Origin: Methylomagnum ishizawai
GTDB taxonomy: Bacteria; Pseudomonadota; Gammaproteobacteria; Methylococcales; Methylococcaceae
Length of the DNA stretch: 64,000 nucleotides
NCBI RefSeq assembly: GCF_900155475.1
Contig: NZ_FXAM01000001.1
Coordinates: 1,847,501 to 1,911,500 of the forward strand
Direction: 5' to 3'
Positions within the stretch are counted from its first letter, which is position 1, and every line of letters begins with the position of its first letter. Position numbers and translations under genes: made by a program. Positions 46,401 through 54,713 of the stretch are shown here, piece after piece. The notes beneath the pieces are model-generated. The model was not told where the DNA came from and did no database searches. It worked only from the letters and a program-made list of their open reading frames with translations.

Positions 46401-47044
46401 ACATCGGCTCGGGCGGTTTGGACCATGTGTTGGCGTCGGGGCGCAATGTGAATGTGCTGGTGCTGGATACCGAGGTGTATTCCAACACCGGCGGGCAATC
46501 GTCCAAGGCCACGCCGCTCGGGGCCGTCGCCAAATTCGCCGCCGCCGGTAAGACCGTCGCCAAGAAGGATTTGGCCTTGCAGGCCATGGCCTACGGCAAT
46601 GTCTACGTGGCCCGCATCGCCATGGGGGCCAATCCGCAGCAGACTTTGCTGGCCTTCCGCGAGGCCGAAGCCTATCCGGGGCCGTCGATCATTCTGGCCT
46701 ATAGCCATTGCATCGCCCACGGCATCGACATGCGCCAAGGCTTGCAGCAGCAGGATCGGGCGGTGGCTTCCGGCTATTGGCCCTTGCTGCGCTATAACCC
46801 GGCCCTGCGCGAAACCGATGGGAATCCCTTCGTATTGGATTCGCCGCGGCCCCGGATCAAGTTCAAGGACTACGCCCAGAACGAACTGCGCTACAAAATG
46901 TTGAGCCGCACCCATCCCGAGGAATACGAGAAGCTGATGGGCATGGCCCAGCAGGTGCTGCGGCAGAAATGGCAGGTGTACGAGGAGATGGCGACGCGGG
47001 GCGGGGCGCAGTTCCACCCAGATGCCAGCGTCAAGCTGAAATAG
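43457..47044 (+). CDS. nifJ: Pyruvate:ferredoxin (flavodoxin) oxidoreductase, single chain
   Basis: A 1195-residue homodimer-type PFOR that oxidises pyruvate to acetyl-CoA and CO2, reducing ferredoxin or flavodoxin, or runs in reverse. Domain I starts EGNEAVAYVAYRVNEVCAIY and PITPSSTMAELADQW. Two 4Fe-4S motifs begin at C695 (CIQCGNCSFVCPH) and C751 (CTGCGLCVEVCPA). The proximal cluster and TPP domain start at C825 (CAGCGETPYVRLLSQ) and include NATGCSSIYGGNLPTTPW and SNTGGQSSKATPLGA. TAAGGGGTAATCCG precedes the ATG. All cluster cysteines seen are intact. It may supply low-potential electrons, for example to nitrogenase, but no nif gene is in the window. Confidence 0.97.
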   Translation: MTQSQVITLEGNEAVAYVAYRVNEVCAIYPITPSSTMAELADQWSAEGKKNLWGEIPLVVEMQSEGGAAGAVHGALQTGALTTTFTASQGLLLMIPNMYKIAGELTPTVFHVAARALAAQGLSIFGDHSDVAAVRHTGFAQLGSASVQEAHDMALIAQAATLATRVPFVHFFDGFRTSHEVSKLHLIPDDQMRAMIDESLVRAHRARGLNPDNPFIRGTAQNPDVYFQGRETVNPFYAQLPATVQQVMDRFGELTGRKYHLFDYYGHPEAERVAVVMGSAVYTLRETVRHLEAQGEKVGVIHVRLCLPFSAEHFLAALPKTARAIAVLDRLKAPGSSGEPLYGDVVSTLAEAYLGGKLQNLPRIIGGRYGLSSKEFNPGMAKAVLDELKKDEPKNHFTVGIHDDVSFTSLDYDAGFDIEPDNVVRALFFGLGADGTVGANKNSIKIIGESTDLYAQGYFVYDSKKSGSRTVSHVRFGPEPIEAPYLIQKASFIGCHQFNFVEKLDVLANAKPGATLLLSSPYGADEVWDRLPREMQQRIIDLRLKFYVIDAAKVARDTGMAGRTNTIMQTCFFALSGVLPREAAIAKIKEAIKKTYGKKGEDVVRKNFEAVDQTLAHLYAVDVPAEASSRIELPPVVSPDAPDFVRKVTALMMAGRGDELSVSQVPLDGTYPSGTTQWEKRNIAQSVPMWEPEICIQCGNCSFVCPHSVIRAKFYHQDQLAGAPESFQSAPISARGFPETRYTLQVYTEDCTGCGLCVEVCPAKSLKESGVKAINMKPKDPLPTKDRENIGFFETLPVNNRARVDFSSVRGAQFLQPLFEFSGACAGCGETPYVRLLSQLFGDRLIVANATGCSSIYGGNLPTTPWTTDSEGRGPAWSNSLFEDNAEFGLGFRLTADQHLSLAQRLATGLKATLDRPALVDEILAAPQLTESQIRAQRERVAQLKAALLRRDDEAAKDLLSVVDHLVRRSIWIVGGDGWAYDIGSGGLDHVLASGRNVNVLVLDTEVYSNTGGQSSKATPLGAVAKFAAAGKTVAKKDLALQAMAYGNVYVARIAMGANPQQTLLAFREAEAYPGPSIILAYSHCIAHGIDMRQGLQQQDRAVASGYWPLLRYNPALRETDGNPFVLDSPRPRIKFKDYAQNELRYKMLSRTHPEEYEKLMGMAQQVLRQKWQVYEEMATRGGAQFHPDASVKLK

Positions 47045-47131
47045 CCGCCTATCCGGCACGGCGCGGATTTCCAGGCCAACCTTGGCAATCCGCGCCCGGC
47101 GATACAACAACGTTTTAAAGGGGTATTCCGA

Positions 47132-48124
47132 ATGGACCTAAGCACCCAATACATGGGCCTGAAGCTGAAACATCCCATCATCGCCTCGGCCTCGCCGCTC
47201 TCCGAAACCCTCGACGGCATCCGCCGCCTCGAAGACGGCGGCGCGGCGGCCATCGTGATGTTTTCCTTGTTCGAGGAGCAAATCCGCCACGAGAACGCCG
47301 CTTTCGACCGGCTGCTATCCCACGGGTCGCAGAGCTTCGCCGAATCCCTGAGCTATTTCCCGGAGATGGGCGATGATTTCGCGGTCGGTCCCGACGCTTA
47401 TCTCGATCTGGTGCGCCGCGCCGCCGAGTCCACCCATATCCCCATCATCGCCAGCCTGAACTGCGTCACCAGCGAAGGCTGGATCGAATACGCCCGCCAG
47501 TTGCAACAAGCCGGTGCCCACGGCCTGGAACTCAACCTCTACGCCATCGAGGCCAATCTGGATGTTAGCAGCCAGGAGGTCGAACAGCGCTATCTCGACA
47601 GTCTCAAGCTGGTCAAACAGGCGGTTTCGATTCCGGTGGCGATGAAGCTCAGCCCGTTCTTCAGCGCCTTCGGCCACATGGCCAAGCAACTGGACGCGGC
47701 GGGCGCGGATGCCCTGGTCCTGTTCAACCGCTTCTACCAGCCCGATTTCGACATCGACACCCTGGAAGTCGCCCCGACGCTGAAACTCAGCCAGGCCGGG
47801 GAAATTCGCCTGCCCTTGCTGTGGATCGCGCTGCTCTACGGCAAGCTCAAGGCTTCGCTGGGCGCGACCCGCGGCGTGGAGACTTCGCTGGAAGTGGTCA
47901 AGTACCTCCTGGCCGGGGCCGATGCCGTGATGACCACGGCGGCCCTGCTCCGCAACGGCCCCGGCTATATCGCCCAACTCGTCATCGGGCTCGAAGCCTG
48001 GATCGGGGAGCGCGGTTTCGAGTCCGTGAGCGCTTTGCGCGGGGTCATGAGCCATGCCAAGGTCGCCGATCCCCTGGCCTTCGAGCGGGCCAATTACATC
48101 AAGATTCTCGAAAGTTACCGCTGA
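47132..48124 (+). CDS. Dihydroorotate dehydrogenase-like flavoprotein
   Basis: A 330-residue TIM-barrel protein related to class 1 dihydroorotate dehydrogenases. FMN-site features are LSTQYMGLKLKHPIIASASP at 3-22, IASLNCVTSEGWIEYARQL and SIPVAMKLSPFFSA, with VKYLLAGADAVMTTAALL for the phosphate-binding end. The active-site base loop of true PyrD is not clearly present, and this group is often found directly behind nifJ, as here (87 bp). Real substrate unknown; a redox partner role for PFOR is possible but unproven. Confidence 0.8.
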   Translation: MDLSTQYMGLKLKHPIIASASPLSETLDGIRRLEDGGAAAIVMFSLFEEQIRHENAAFDRLLSHGSQSFAESLSYFPEMGDDFAVGPDAYLDLVRRAAESTHIPIIASLNCVTSEGWIEYARQLQQAGAHGLELNLYAIEANLDVSSQEVEQRYLDSLKLVKQAVSIPVAMKLSPFFSAFGHMAKQLDAAGADALVLFNRFYQPDFDIDTLEVAPTLKLSQAGEIRLPLLWIALLYGKLKASLGATRGVETSLEVVKYLLAGADAVMTTAALLRNGPGYIAQLVIGLEAWIGERGFESVSALRGVMSHAKVADPLAFERANYIKILESYR

Positions 48125-48899
48125 CCTAGGGTTACTACGGAGATAACCCGGTATTTCTACGGGGGTAATCCAGGCCGGTGGATTTCCCCCTGATATTCCC
48201 CAGCTAAATTCCGGCCCTCTCGCCATGACTTACCCGTCCCAATTTCCCGCCAAAGCCATTGTGAATGTCGGCTTGGATGACATTGCAACCCCTGCCAGGT
48301 AGCGGATGATCCAAGGGGGGATTCTGTTGTCCATGCCTTGATGATTCCCCTGCGTTTTGATTCTGCCGCCGCGCCGTACCGATGCCGAAAATGGCTGCCA
48401 ATGTCGATCAAGTTTTTGTTTTTAAAAAATTTTTGTGTTGATACCGGCGCTGTGACGTGGTTGAGCCGAATGACCGGGCCGGTCCCGCCGCAGTGGTTTG
48501 GAAAAGCTTTTTTCGGCGGCAACGGGTAGTTATACGAGGTTGACATCTATCTTGGGTTTATTAACCGATCCGTCACAAAATAAATAATTTGATACGAGAC
48601 GGAAAAAGGTGAAAAATATCTCTAAAGAAGTTCTGTGCTTGGCCGTAACAAGGTCCAAGCCATTCCGGGTTTCCAATCCTCTACGCCCGCTGCCGGTACT
48701 GAATGCACTGTCCTGGGCATGGGTGTCTTGAGGGTGGAAATTGTTGGGTAGTTCACACCCGACATCCGTGTCGCGATGCACAATAGCTTTACGCTGGGAT
48801 CCTTTTGCGTCCTGGCATCCCTTAGCTAAAACATCGATGACATATTCGGACCGGAGAAAGCCAGTGTTTACTTTCAAACTATCCCTGTGGAGCTTTGGT
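48125..48899. other. Intergenic leader region upstream of rpoS
   Basis: About 775 bp with no credible gene. Near its start GGTTACTACGGAGATAACC (48130-48149 region) is an inverted repeat of 5-bp arms followed by a similar sequence, TTCTACGGGGGTAATCC, perhaps the nifJ-operon 3' end. A/T-rich runs occur at about 48413-48440. A TTGACA at 48540-48545 has no convincing -10 box at normal distance. In relatives rpoS follows nlpD; here nlpD is absent and a long untranslated leader seems likely. Confidence 0.4.
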
Positions 48900-49889
48900 A
48901 TGTCTGAACAGGCCATCGACGAAATGAAGCCCTATGGCGAGCCGGCCCTATTCGATGAGATCGCGGCCTTCGTGGAAGAAGTCGATGTGGAGGATGAGAG
49001 CGGCGCGGAAGGTTCCGGTTGGAGCGACTCCGATTTCGACGACGTGGGGCCGGACTACCAGTACGATGCCACCCGTCTTTATTTGAAGGAACTGGGCGCG
49101 TCCCAACTCCTGACCGCCGACGAGGAAAAATACTACGGGAACCTGGCCCTGCGGGGCGACCCGGCCGCCCGTAAGAAGATGATCGAGAGCAATCTGCGCT
49201 TGGTGGTGAAGATTTCCCGCCGCTATCTGAACCGGGGGCTGCCCTTGCTGGACCTGATCGAGGAAGGCAATCTGGGACTGATCCGGGCGGTGGAGAAGTT
49301 CGAGCCGGACCGGGGTTTCCGGTTCTCCACCTACGCCACTTGGTGGATCCGCCAGACCATCGAACGCGCCTTGATGAACCAGACCCGCACCATCCGCCTG
49401 CCGATCCATGTGGTGAAGGAGATGAACGTCTACCTCAAGGCCTACCGGCAATTGGCGAGCCGCTTGCACCACGATCCCAGCGCCGAGGATGTGGCGAAGC
49501 ATCTGGATAAGCCGATCAAGACGGTGGAAAAGATGCTCAAGCTGAACGAGCGCGTCACCTCCATCGACGTGCCGGTGAAGAAGGATTCCGAGAAGTCGCT
49601 GGTGGAATGCCTGACCGAGGAGAACAAGCCTTCCCTGCCCGATATGCTGCAAAACGAGAACATCGCGTCCAGCATCGGCGAATGGCTGGACCAACTCACC
49701 GATAAGCAGCAGGAAGTGGTATCGCGGCGTTATGGCCTCAGGGGTTTCGAGGCTTCGACCCTGGAGGAGGTGGCGGCGGTGATGGGCGTGACCCGCGAGC
49801 GCGTGCGGCAAATCCAGATGGAAACCCTGCGCCGTCTCCGCGAAATCCTGGAGACCGCAGGTTATACCGCCGAGGTGATTTTTAGCTGA
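48900..49889 (+). CDS. rpoS: RNA polymerase sigma factor RpoS
   Basis: A 329-residue group 2 sigma-70 factor, the same length as E. coli RpoS (330). Region 1.2 begins [20 protein letters not shown]; region 2 reads [38 protein letters not shown] and [20 protein letters not shown]; region 4 ends [20 protein letters not shown]. The ATG at 48900 ([14 protein letters not shown]) is preferred; the frame is open 53 codons earlier but that part is not RpoS-like. It directs general stress and stationary-phase transcription. It is not preceded by nlpD and pcm as in many gammaproteobacteria. Confidence 0.92.
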   Translation: MSEQAIDEMKPYGEPALFDEIAAFVEEVDVEDESGAEGSGWSDSDFDDVGPDYQYDATRLYLKELGASQLLTADEEKYYGNLALRGDPAARKKMIESNLRLVVKISRRYLNRGLPLLDLIEEGNLGLIRAVEKFEPDRGFRFSTYATWWIRQTIERALMNQTRTIRLPIHVVKEMNVYLKAYRQLASRLHHDPSAEDVAKHLDKPIKTVEKMLKLNERVTSIDVPVKKDSEKSLVECLTEENKPSLPDMLQNENIASSIGEWLDQLTDKQQEVVSRRYGLRGFEASTLEEVAAVMGVTRERVRQIQMETLRRLREILETAGYTAEVIFS

Positions 49890-50027
49890 TTCTTTTCCTT
49901 CCTGCTTGGGCCGGGTCAGGGACGATCCGGATTCTTCCGCACCCTTCGCTGCCGTCCTTTCCTCCCGCCTGATACTCTCCCCCGATTTTTTCTTCGAACA
50001 CGGTATTCATCTCGCAAAAACCTCCCG

Positions 50028-50756
50028 CTACAACAACGCCCGTATCCCCGGATAAGCCTCGTACAAGCCCCGCCGGAACGCCTCGACCGCCCCTTCGTCC
50101 CGTCCTTCCCGCGCCAAATCCACCCGCACTTCGCCCACCACCCGCGCAGGGCCGGCCGCCAAGAACACTAAGCGATCCGCCAATTCCACCGCCTCGCGTA
50201 AATCATGGGTGACGAATAACACCGTATGCGGGCGCTCCCGCCACAGCGCGATCACCAGTTCCCGCACCCGCCGGGCGGTCGGCGGGTCCAGAGACACGAA
50301 CGGCTCGTCCATCAGCAGCAAATCGGGATTGACCGCGAAGGCCCGCACCAGGGCGGCCCGGCGGCTCATGCCCAGCGACAGCCGTTCCGGGTAGACATCG
50401 CGGGCCTCCGTAAGGCCCACCACCTCGAATAGATGATCGACATGGGCCGGGTCCGTCCCGGCGGGCAGGGCCAGGGCGATGTTTTCCCGCACCGTGCGCC
50501 AGGGCAGCAGCCTCGGGTTTTGGAACACGTAGCCGATGCGCGGCACGGTTCCCGCCGCGCCGATGCGGATTTCTCCGCTGTAATCACGGTCCAGCCCGGC
50601 CAGGATATTGAGCAGGGTGGTTTTGCCGCAGCCGGAAGGCCCGACCAGACAGACGAATTCGCCCGAGGCCAACTCCAGCCGCAAATCCCGCAGCGTGGGG
50701 CCGGACGACTGGCCGCGATAGGTTTTGTCGCGGATCGCGATATGGACCTCGGTCAT
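50028..50756 (-). CDS. ABC transporter ATP-binding protein (nitrate/sulfonate/taurine type)
   Basis: A 242-residue nucleotide-binding subunit of the SsuB/TauB/NrtC group. Walker A VGPSGCGKTTLLNILAG, Q-loop YVFQNPRLLPWRTVRENI, the degenerate signature LSLGMSRRAALVRA, Walker B LLLMDEPFVSLDP and switch histidine VTHDLREAVEL are present. The signature is LSLGM rather than LSGGQ, which is frequent in this subgroup. The ATG at 50756 overlaps the permease stop as ATGA, so the GTG at 50765 is rejected. Substrate is not defined by the sequence. Confidence 0.9.
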   Translation of the reverse strand: MTEVHIAIRDKTYRGQSSGPTLRDLRLELASGEFVCLVGPSGCGKTTLLNILAGLDRDYSGEIRIGAAGTVPRIGYVFQNPRLLPWRTVRENIALALPAGTDPAHVDHLFEVVGLTEARDVYPERLSLGMSRRAALVRAFAVNPDLLLMDEPFVSLDPPTARRVRELVIALWRERPHTVLFVTHDLREAVELADRLVFLAAGPARVVGEVRVDLAREGRDEGAVEAFRRGLYEAYPGIRALL

Positions 50757-51496
50757 CGCCGCCACCTAGCGGCGTGGCGGTCCAAGGGTTTCAAGACCCA
50801 GAGTTCGATGCATTGCACCACCACCACGAAGGCGAGGGTATAGGCCAGGATGGCCGGGACGTTGAACATTTGGAAGAACAGGTGCAATTGATAGCCCATG
50901 CCGTTGCTGCGGCCCAGCAGTTCCACCACCAGGATGATTTTCCAGATCAGGGCCAGGCCGGTGCGCGAAGCGGCGATGACGAAGGGATAAAGCTGGGGCC
51001 AGATCACATGGCGCAGGGTTTTCAGCCGCCCGAAACGGTAGACCCCGGCCATTTCCAGCAGGTCGCGGTCGAGGTTGCGGGTGCCCTCGCGCACGGTGAC
51101 GATGACATTGGGCAGCTTGTTGACGACCACGGCGGCGATGGCGGCGCTTTCCACCAGCCCGAACCAGACATAGCACAAAATGATGGTCACCAGGGCCGGG
51201 ATGTTGAGGAACAACACCAGCCAGCTATCGAAGAAGCGGTCCAGCTTGGGATGGCGGCCCAGCAGGATGCCGAGGGCGGTCCCCAAGCCCATCGCCAGCA
51301 CGAAGCTGGCCGCGAGTCGGGCCAGGGTGACGCCGAGGTGGTAGGGCAATTGGCCGGAGCGGATTTCGGCCAGCAGCACCGCCGCGACCGTGGAGGGTGT
51401 CGGCAAGGCCGGATGGGCGGCGGCCAGGGCGGCGAGCTGCCACAGTAGGCCGAAGGCGGCGATGGAGGCCAGGGGATGGGTCAGGATTTTGGGCAT
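50753..51496 (-). CDS. ABC transporter permease (nitrate/sulfonate/taurine type)
   Basis: A 247-residue inner-membrane permease with about six helices. The coupling loop typical of BPD_transp_1 is EMAGVYRFGRLKTLRHVIWP, which contacts the ATPase, followed by LYPFVIAASRTGLALIWK. It precedes the ATP-binding gene with a 4-bp overlap. No periplasmic binding protein gene is adjacent on either side, so the substrate-binding partner must be elsewhere or the system is incomplete. Confidence 0.88.
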   Translation of the reverse strand: MPKILTHPLASIAAFGLLWQLAALAAAHPALPTPSTVAAVLLAEIRSGQLPYHLGVTLARLAASFVLAMGLGTALGILLGRHPKLDRFFDSWLVLFLNIPALVTIILCYVWFGLVESAAIAAVVVNKLPNVIVTVREGTRNLDRDLLEMAGVYRFGRLKTLRHVIWPQLYPFVIAASRTGLALIWKIILVVELLGRSNGMGYQLHLFFQMFNVPAILAYTLAFVVVVQCIELWVLKPLDRHAARWRR

Positions 51497-51733
51497 GGTC
51501 GGTGGATGCTATTCCGGGATGGGGTGGGACCGGGTTCGCCGCTCCGCCGGGAGGCGCTATTTTAAGGCCTTAGGGGATGCGGTGAATAACTGCGGGTCCT
51601 GTATCGGCGATCTTTGCTTTGCCGTTCATGGCCTGGATTCCGGCGAGGGTTACGCCCTGGATGAGGTGGTTCCGGTTTCCCGTTATTATGCGGAGTTCCA
51701 AGAGTTTTTTAATGATGTAATGGAGCGGTCCGA

Positions 51734-52942
51734 ATGGTCCCTTTGTATTTTTTGCACATCCCGAAAACCGCGGGCACGAGTTTTTCGTCATTGATCAGCT
51801 CTTTTTATGAGCCTGAGGTGGTGTGTCCGGCGTATTTATTACCACAATTGTTCGGTTTGGATAAGGCCGATTTGATCGGATACCGTTTATTCAGAGGACA
51901 CTTTTGGTATGGTGTCGAGCGGTATCTGGGTTTCGATGTGGATTATATGACCCTGCTCAGGCATCCTTTCGCGCGCACCCAATCTTGGTATAGGCATGTC
52001 CAGCATGATCCTAATGCCTACCGCCATCGGGAGGTGGTGGAGGCGGGGTGGAGTTTCGACGATTTTATCTCGGATACCGATACCCAGTGGGATTTTGTGA
52101 ATGCTCAAACCCTTTATCTGGCGGTCGATTTGGATTGGGCCAGATTGGCGGCGGACCCGGTGGATTATGGCCGGGCCACCGTGCGCGGCTATGCCCGGCG
52201 CCGGGATGACAAGACGATCCTCGCCACGGCCAAGGACCGGCTTGCGCGTATGGCCTATGTGGGTATCGCCGAGCGGGCCGTCGATTCGGCGGCTTTGCTG
52301 TGTGCGCGGTTTGGTTGGGAGCGGGCCATGCTGCCATGGTTGAACGAGTCGCCCAATCGCCAACAGGATTCAAATCTGTCCCAGGAAACCCTCGCCAAGC
52401 TCCATGAGCTACTCCGGTTGGACCTGGAGCTTTACCAATTCGCCTGCGAACTCTTCCAGGAGCGGATGGAGCAATTTTCGCGTGCCGGAACCGTGGTTGG
52501 GGCGGATCAAGGCGTGGAACTGAAAAAGCCGTTGTATGGTACGCCCTTACCTGCGGAGCAACGGCGCTGTATACGTATCTGTGGGGTTTATACGACCGGG
52601 AATCCACGCCCTGGCGAAAGGTTTACGGTCGGGGTGGAAATTGTCAACGATTCGGGGTGCATGCTGGCGTCGTTTGGGCTTTATCCAGTGAATATCGCCT
52701 ACCACTGGATTGCTGTGGATACCGGGGATATGGCTGTTTTCGATGGCGAGAGGACCCAGTTTAATAAGCCTTTGCCGACGGGATCGGTCGGGGAATATGC
52801 GGCGCATGTGCTGGCTCCCGCCGCCGAGGGGCGGTACCTGCTGCGTATAACCTTGGTGCAAGAAGCCGTGGCTTGGTTCGACGAGGACGATAGCGGGGTT
52901 TTCTGGGAGCGGGAATTCGTGGTGGGTCGTCGCTCCGATTGA
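51734..52942 (+). CDS. Sulfotransferase-family protein with C-terminal beta-sandwich domain
   Basis: A 402-residue two-domain protein. Residues 1 to about 240 are a carbohydrate sulfotransferase-like domain: the 5'-phosphosulfate loop FLHIPKTAGTSFSSL is at 6-20 and the 3'-phosphate motif LLRHPFARTQSWY at about 74-86. Residues about 285-395 are a beta-rich domain (GERFTVGVEIVNDSGC, AYHWIAVDTGDMAVFDGERT, GRYLLRITLVQEAVAWF) similar in pattern to the domains that bind O-antigen ends in polysaccharide ABC exporters and glycosyltransferases. This suggests sulfation of a surface glycan. GGAGCGGTCCGA precedes the ATG. Not in an obvious operon. Confidence 0.75.
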   Translation: MVPLYFLHIPKTAGTSFSSLISSFYEPEVVCPAYLLPQLFGLDKADLIGYRLFRGHFWYGVERYLGFDVDYMTLLRHPFARTQSWYRHVQHDPNAYRHREVVEAGWSFDDFISDTDTQWDFVNAQTLYLAVDLDWARLAADPVDYGRATVRGYARRRDDKTILATAKDRLARMAYVGIAERAVDSAALLCARFGWERAMLPWLNESPNRQQDSNLSQETLAKLHELLRLDLELYQFACELFQERMEQFSRAGTVVGADQGVELKKPLYGTPLPAEQRRCIRICGVYTTGNPRPGERFTVGVEIVNDSGCMLASFGLYPVNIAYHWIAVDTGDMAVFDGERTQFNKPLPTGSVGEYAAHVLAPAAEGRYLLRITLVQEAVAWFDEDDSGVFWEREFVVGRRSD

Positions 52943-53246
52943 TGGCGGGGCGCGGAGGTTGCGCCCAGCATTCGGCGGGTCCGTGCGGTGGGGAGTCGCC
53001 GGGTTCCCTGGGACGGGGTGGACCCCATCCAGGCCCGGCGCACCGTGTTAGTATGGCCCGCGAATCAAGGAAGATTGCGCCGGGAACCGGGCTGTCCAAG
53101 CCCCGCCCGGCGTCCGGTCCCAAGGTCGCCATCCTTGCCGTGCGGCGCATGTTCCCCGAAGCCCGCCATGGTCCGAAGCGATCACGGACGCCCGCATCCG
53201 GCGGTTTTTTCCTGGCCGTCCGGGGCGAACACCAGGATGAACGACG
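52943..53246. other. Intergenic region before the GlrR-type gene
   Basis: About 304 bp, GC-rich. A 66-codon frame (ATG at 53053) overlaps the next gene start but its translation is not like any family known to me and it lacks a good ribosome site. No clear promoter, hairpin or RNA gene seen. Confidence 0.35.
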
Positions 53247-54635
53247 ATGGTAGAAACACGGACGCGGGTTTTGTTGGCGGACGACGATATCCACGCGCTG
53301 CGCAGGCTGGCGCTGCGCCTGACCGCTGCGGGGTTCGATCTGGAAACGGTGGACAGCGGCGTGGCGGCGCTGTCGCGGGTGTCGGTGTTCCGGCCCCATG
53401 TGGTGGTCGCCGACCTCGGCGGCGAAGCCATGGACAGCATGGGCCTGTTCGACGCCCTGCATTCGCAATATCCCACCTTGCCCGTCATCCTCATGACCGC
53501 CCATGGCACTATCGGCGACGCGGTCCACGCCACCCGGCGCGGGGTGTTCGGCTTCCTGGCCAAGCCGGTGGACAAGGAGGAACTGGTCGAACTGATCCAG
53601 GAAGCCACCCGCATCGGCTTGGTCGAGAGCGGCGGCGCGGACCCGGACCTCTGGCGCAAAGCCATCCTCACCCAAAGCCCGGCCATGGAAGAACTCCTGA
53701 GCCAGGCCCAGCGCATCGCCCAGAGCAAGGCCAGCGTGTTCATCGGCGGCGAGAGCGGCACCGGCAAGGAACTGCTCGCCCGCGCCATCCACGACGCCAG
53801 CACCCGCCGCGACGGTTCCTTCGTCGCGGTCAACTGTAGCGCCATCCCTGAAAACCTGCTCGAATCCGAATTGTTCGGCCACCGCAAGGGCGCGTTCACC
53901 GGCGCGACCCGCGACCACAAGGGCTTGTTCCGCGCCGCCGATGGCGGCACCTTGTTCTTGGACGAGATCGGTGACATGCCGCGCTCGTTCCAGGTCAAAC
54001 TGCTGCGGGCCTTGCAGGAGATGAAGGTGCGCCCGGTCGGGGCCACCGAGGACGAAACGGTCGATGTCCGCATTATTTCCGCCACCCATGCCGATCTGGA
54101 CAAGGCCATGGCGGAGGGGAATTTCCGCGAAGACCTGTATTACCGGCTGAATGTGGTGACCTTGCGCTTGCCCCGGCTGGCCCAGCGCCAGGAGGATATT
54201 CCGCTGTTGGCGGCGCATTTCATCCGGGAATTGGCCGAGACCTATGGCGACCGGGTCAAGGGGTTTTCGCCCGAGGCCATGGAGATGCTGGTGGGTTTCG
54301 ATTGGCCGGGCAATGTGCGGCAGTTACGCAATCTGGTGGAACAATGCGTGGCCTTGTCCACCACGCCCTTGATTCCGCTGACCCTGGTGCAACGGGCGCT
54401 GCGGGACGAACCCGCCGCGTTCCTGCCCTTGCAGGAGGCGCGGGACCAGTTCGAGCGCAATTACCTGATCCGGCTGTTGCAGATGACCCATGGCAATGTC
54501 ACCCAGGCCGCCAAGCTGGCCAAGCGCAACCGCACCGAGTTCTATCGGTTGTTGAACCGGCATGGGATGAATCCGGCTTTGTTCAAGACGCTTCCCGAAG
54601 GGCCGGAAGGGGAGGTTTCGGATGTGGTGGGGTAG
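53247..54635 (+). CDS. Sigma-54-dependent response regulator, GlrR-like
   Basis: A 462-residue NtrC-family activator. Receiver domain 1-120 with acidic pocket LLADDDI and phospho-acceptor D56 (VVVADLGGEAMD), K at FLAKPVDKEE. The AAA+ domain (about 140-370) has Walker A GESGTGKE, the sigma-54 loop GAFTGA at 215-220 and GGTLFLDEIGD. A Fis-type HTH closes the chain (MTHGNVTQAAKLAKRNRTEF). Overall most like GlrR/YfhA, but the usual histidine kinase GlrK and QseG genes are missing next to it, so the cognate kinase is unknown. ATG 53247 has CCAGGATGAACGACG upstream. Confidence 0.88.
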   Translation: MVETRTRVLLADDDIHALRRLALRLTAAGFDLETVDSGVAALSRVSVFRPHVVVADLGGEAMDSMGLFDALHSQYPTLPVILMTAHGTIGDAVHATRRGVFGFLAKPVDKEELVELIQEATRIGLVESGGADPDLWRKAILTQSPAMEELLSQAQRIAQSKASVFIGGESGTGKELLARAIHDASTRRDGSFVAVNCSAIPENLLESELFGHRKGAFTGATRDHKGLFRAADGGTLFLDEIGDMPRSFQVKLLRALQEMKVRPVGATEDETVDVRIISATHADLDKAMAEGNFREDLYYRLNVVTLRLPRLAQRQEDIPLLAAHFIRELAETYGDRVKGFSPEAMEMLVGFDWPGNVRQLRNLVEQCVALSTTPLIPLTLVQRALRDEPAAFLPLQEARDQFERNYLIRLLQMTHGNVTQAAKLAKRNRTEFYRLLNRHGMNPALFKTLPEGPEGEVSDVVG

Positions 54636-54670
54636 GGGATTTATCGATAAGGGTGCGGCTTGGATGAGTG

Positions 54671-54711
54671 GCGTAGCCCGGATGAAGTGAAACGGAATCC
54701 GGGCTATGCGG
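54671..54711. repeat. REP-like dispersed hairpin, TAGCCCGGAT ... ATCCGGGCTA
   Basis: Perfect 10-bp arms at 54674-54683 and 54697-54706 with a 13-nt loop (GAAGTGAAACGGA), flanked by GC..TGC that extends the pairing after one mismatch. The pattern GTAGCCCGGATGAA...GGAATCCGGGCT is a widespread repetitive element in proteobacterial genomes, to my memory. It lies between the converging glrR-like gene and mtaB, 3 bp from the mtaB stop, where it can act as a bidirectional terminator. Confidence 0.65.
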
Positions 54712-54713
54712 GT

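Noticed and set aside
48405-48445. Terminator at the A/T run before rpoS
   Set aside because: There are A and T runs but no GC-rich stem directly upstream on either strand.
51390-51794. 134-codon plus frame between the ABC permease and the sulfotransferase gene
   Set aside because: It overlaps both genes' ends, has no ribosome site and no recognisable family; treated as spacer.
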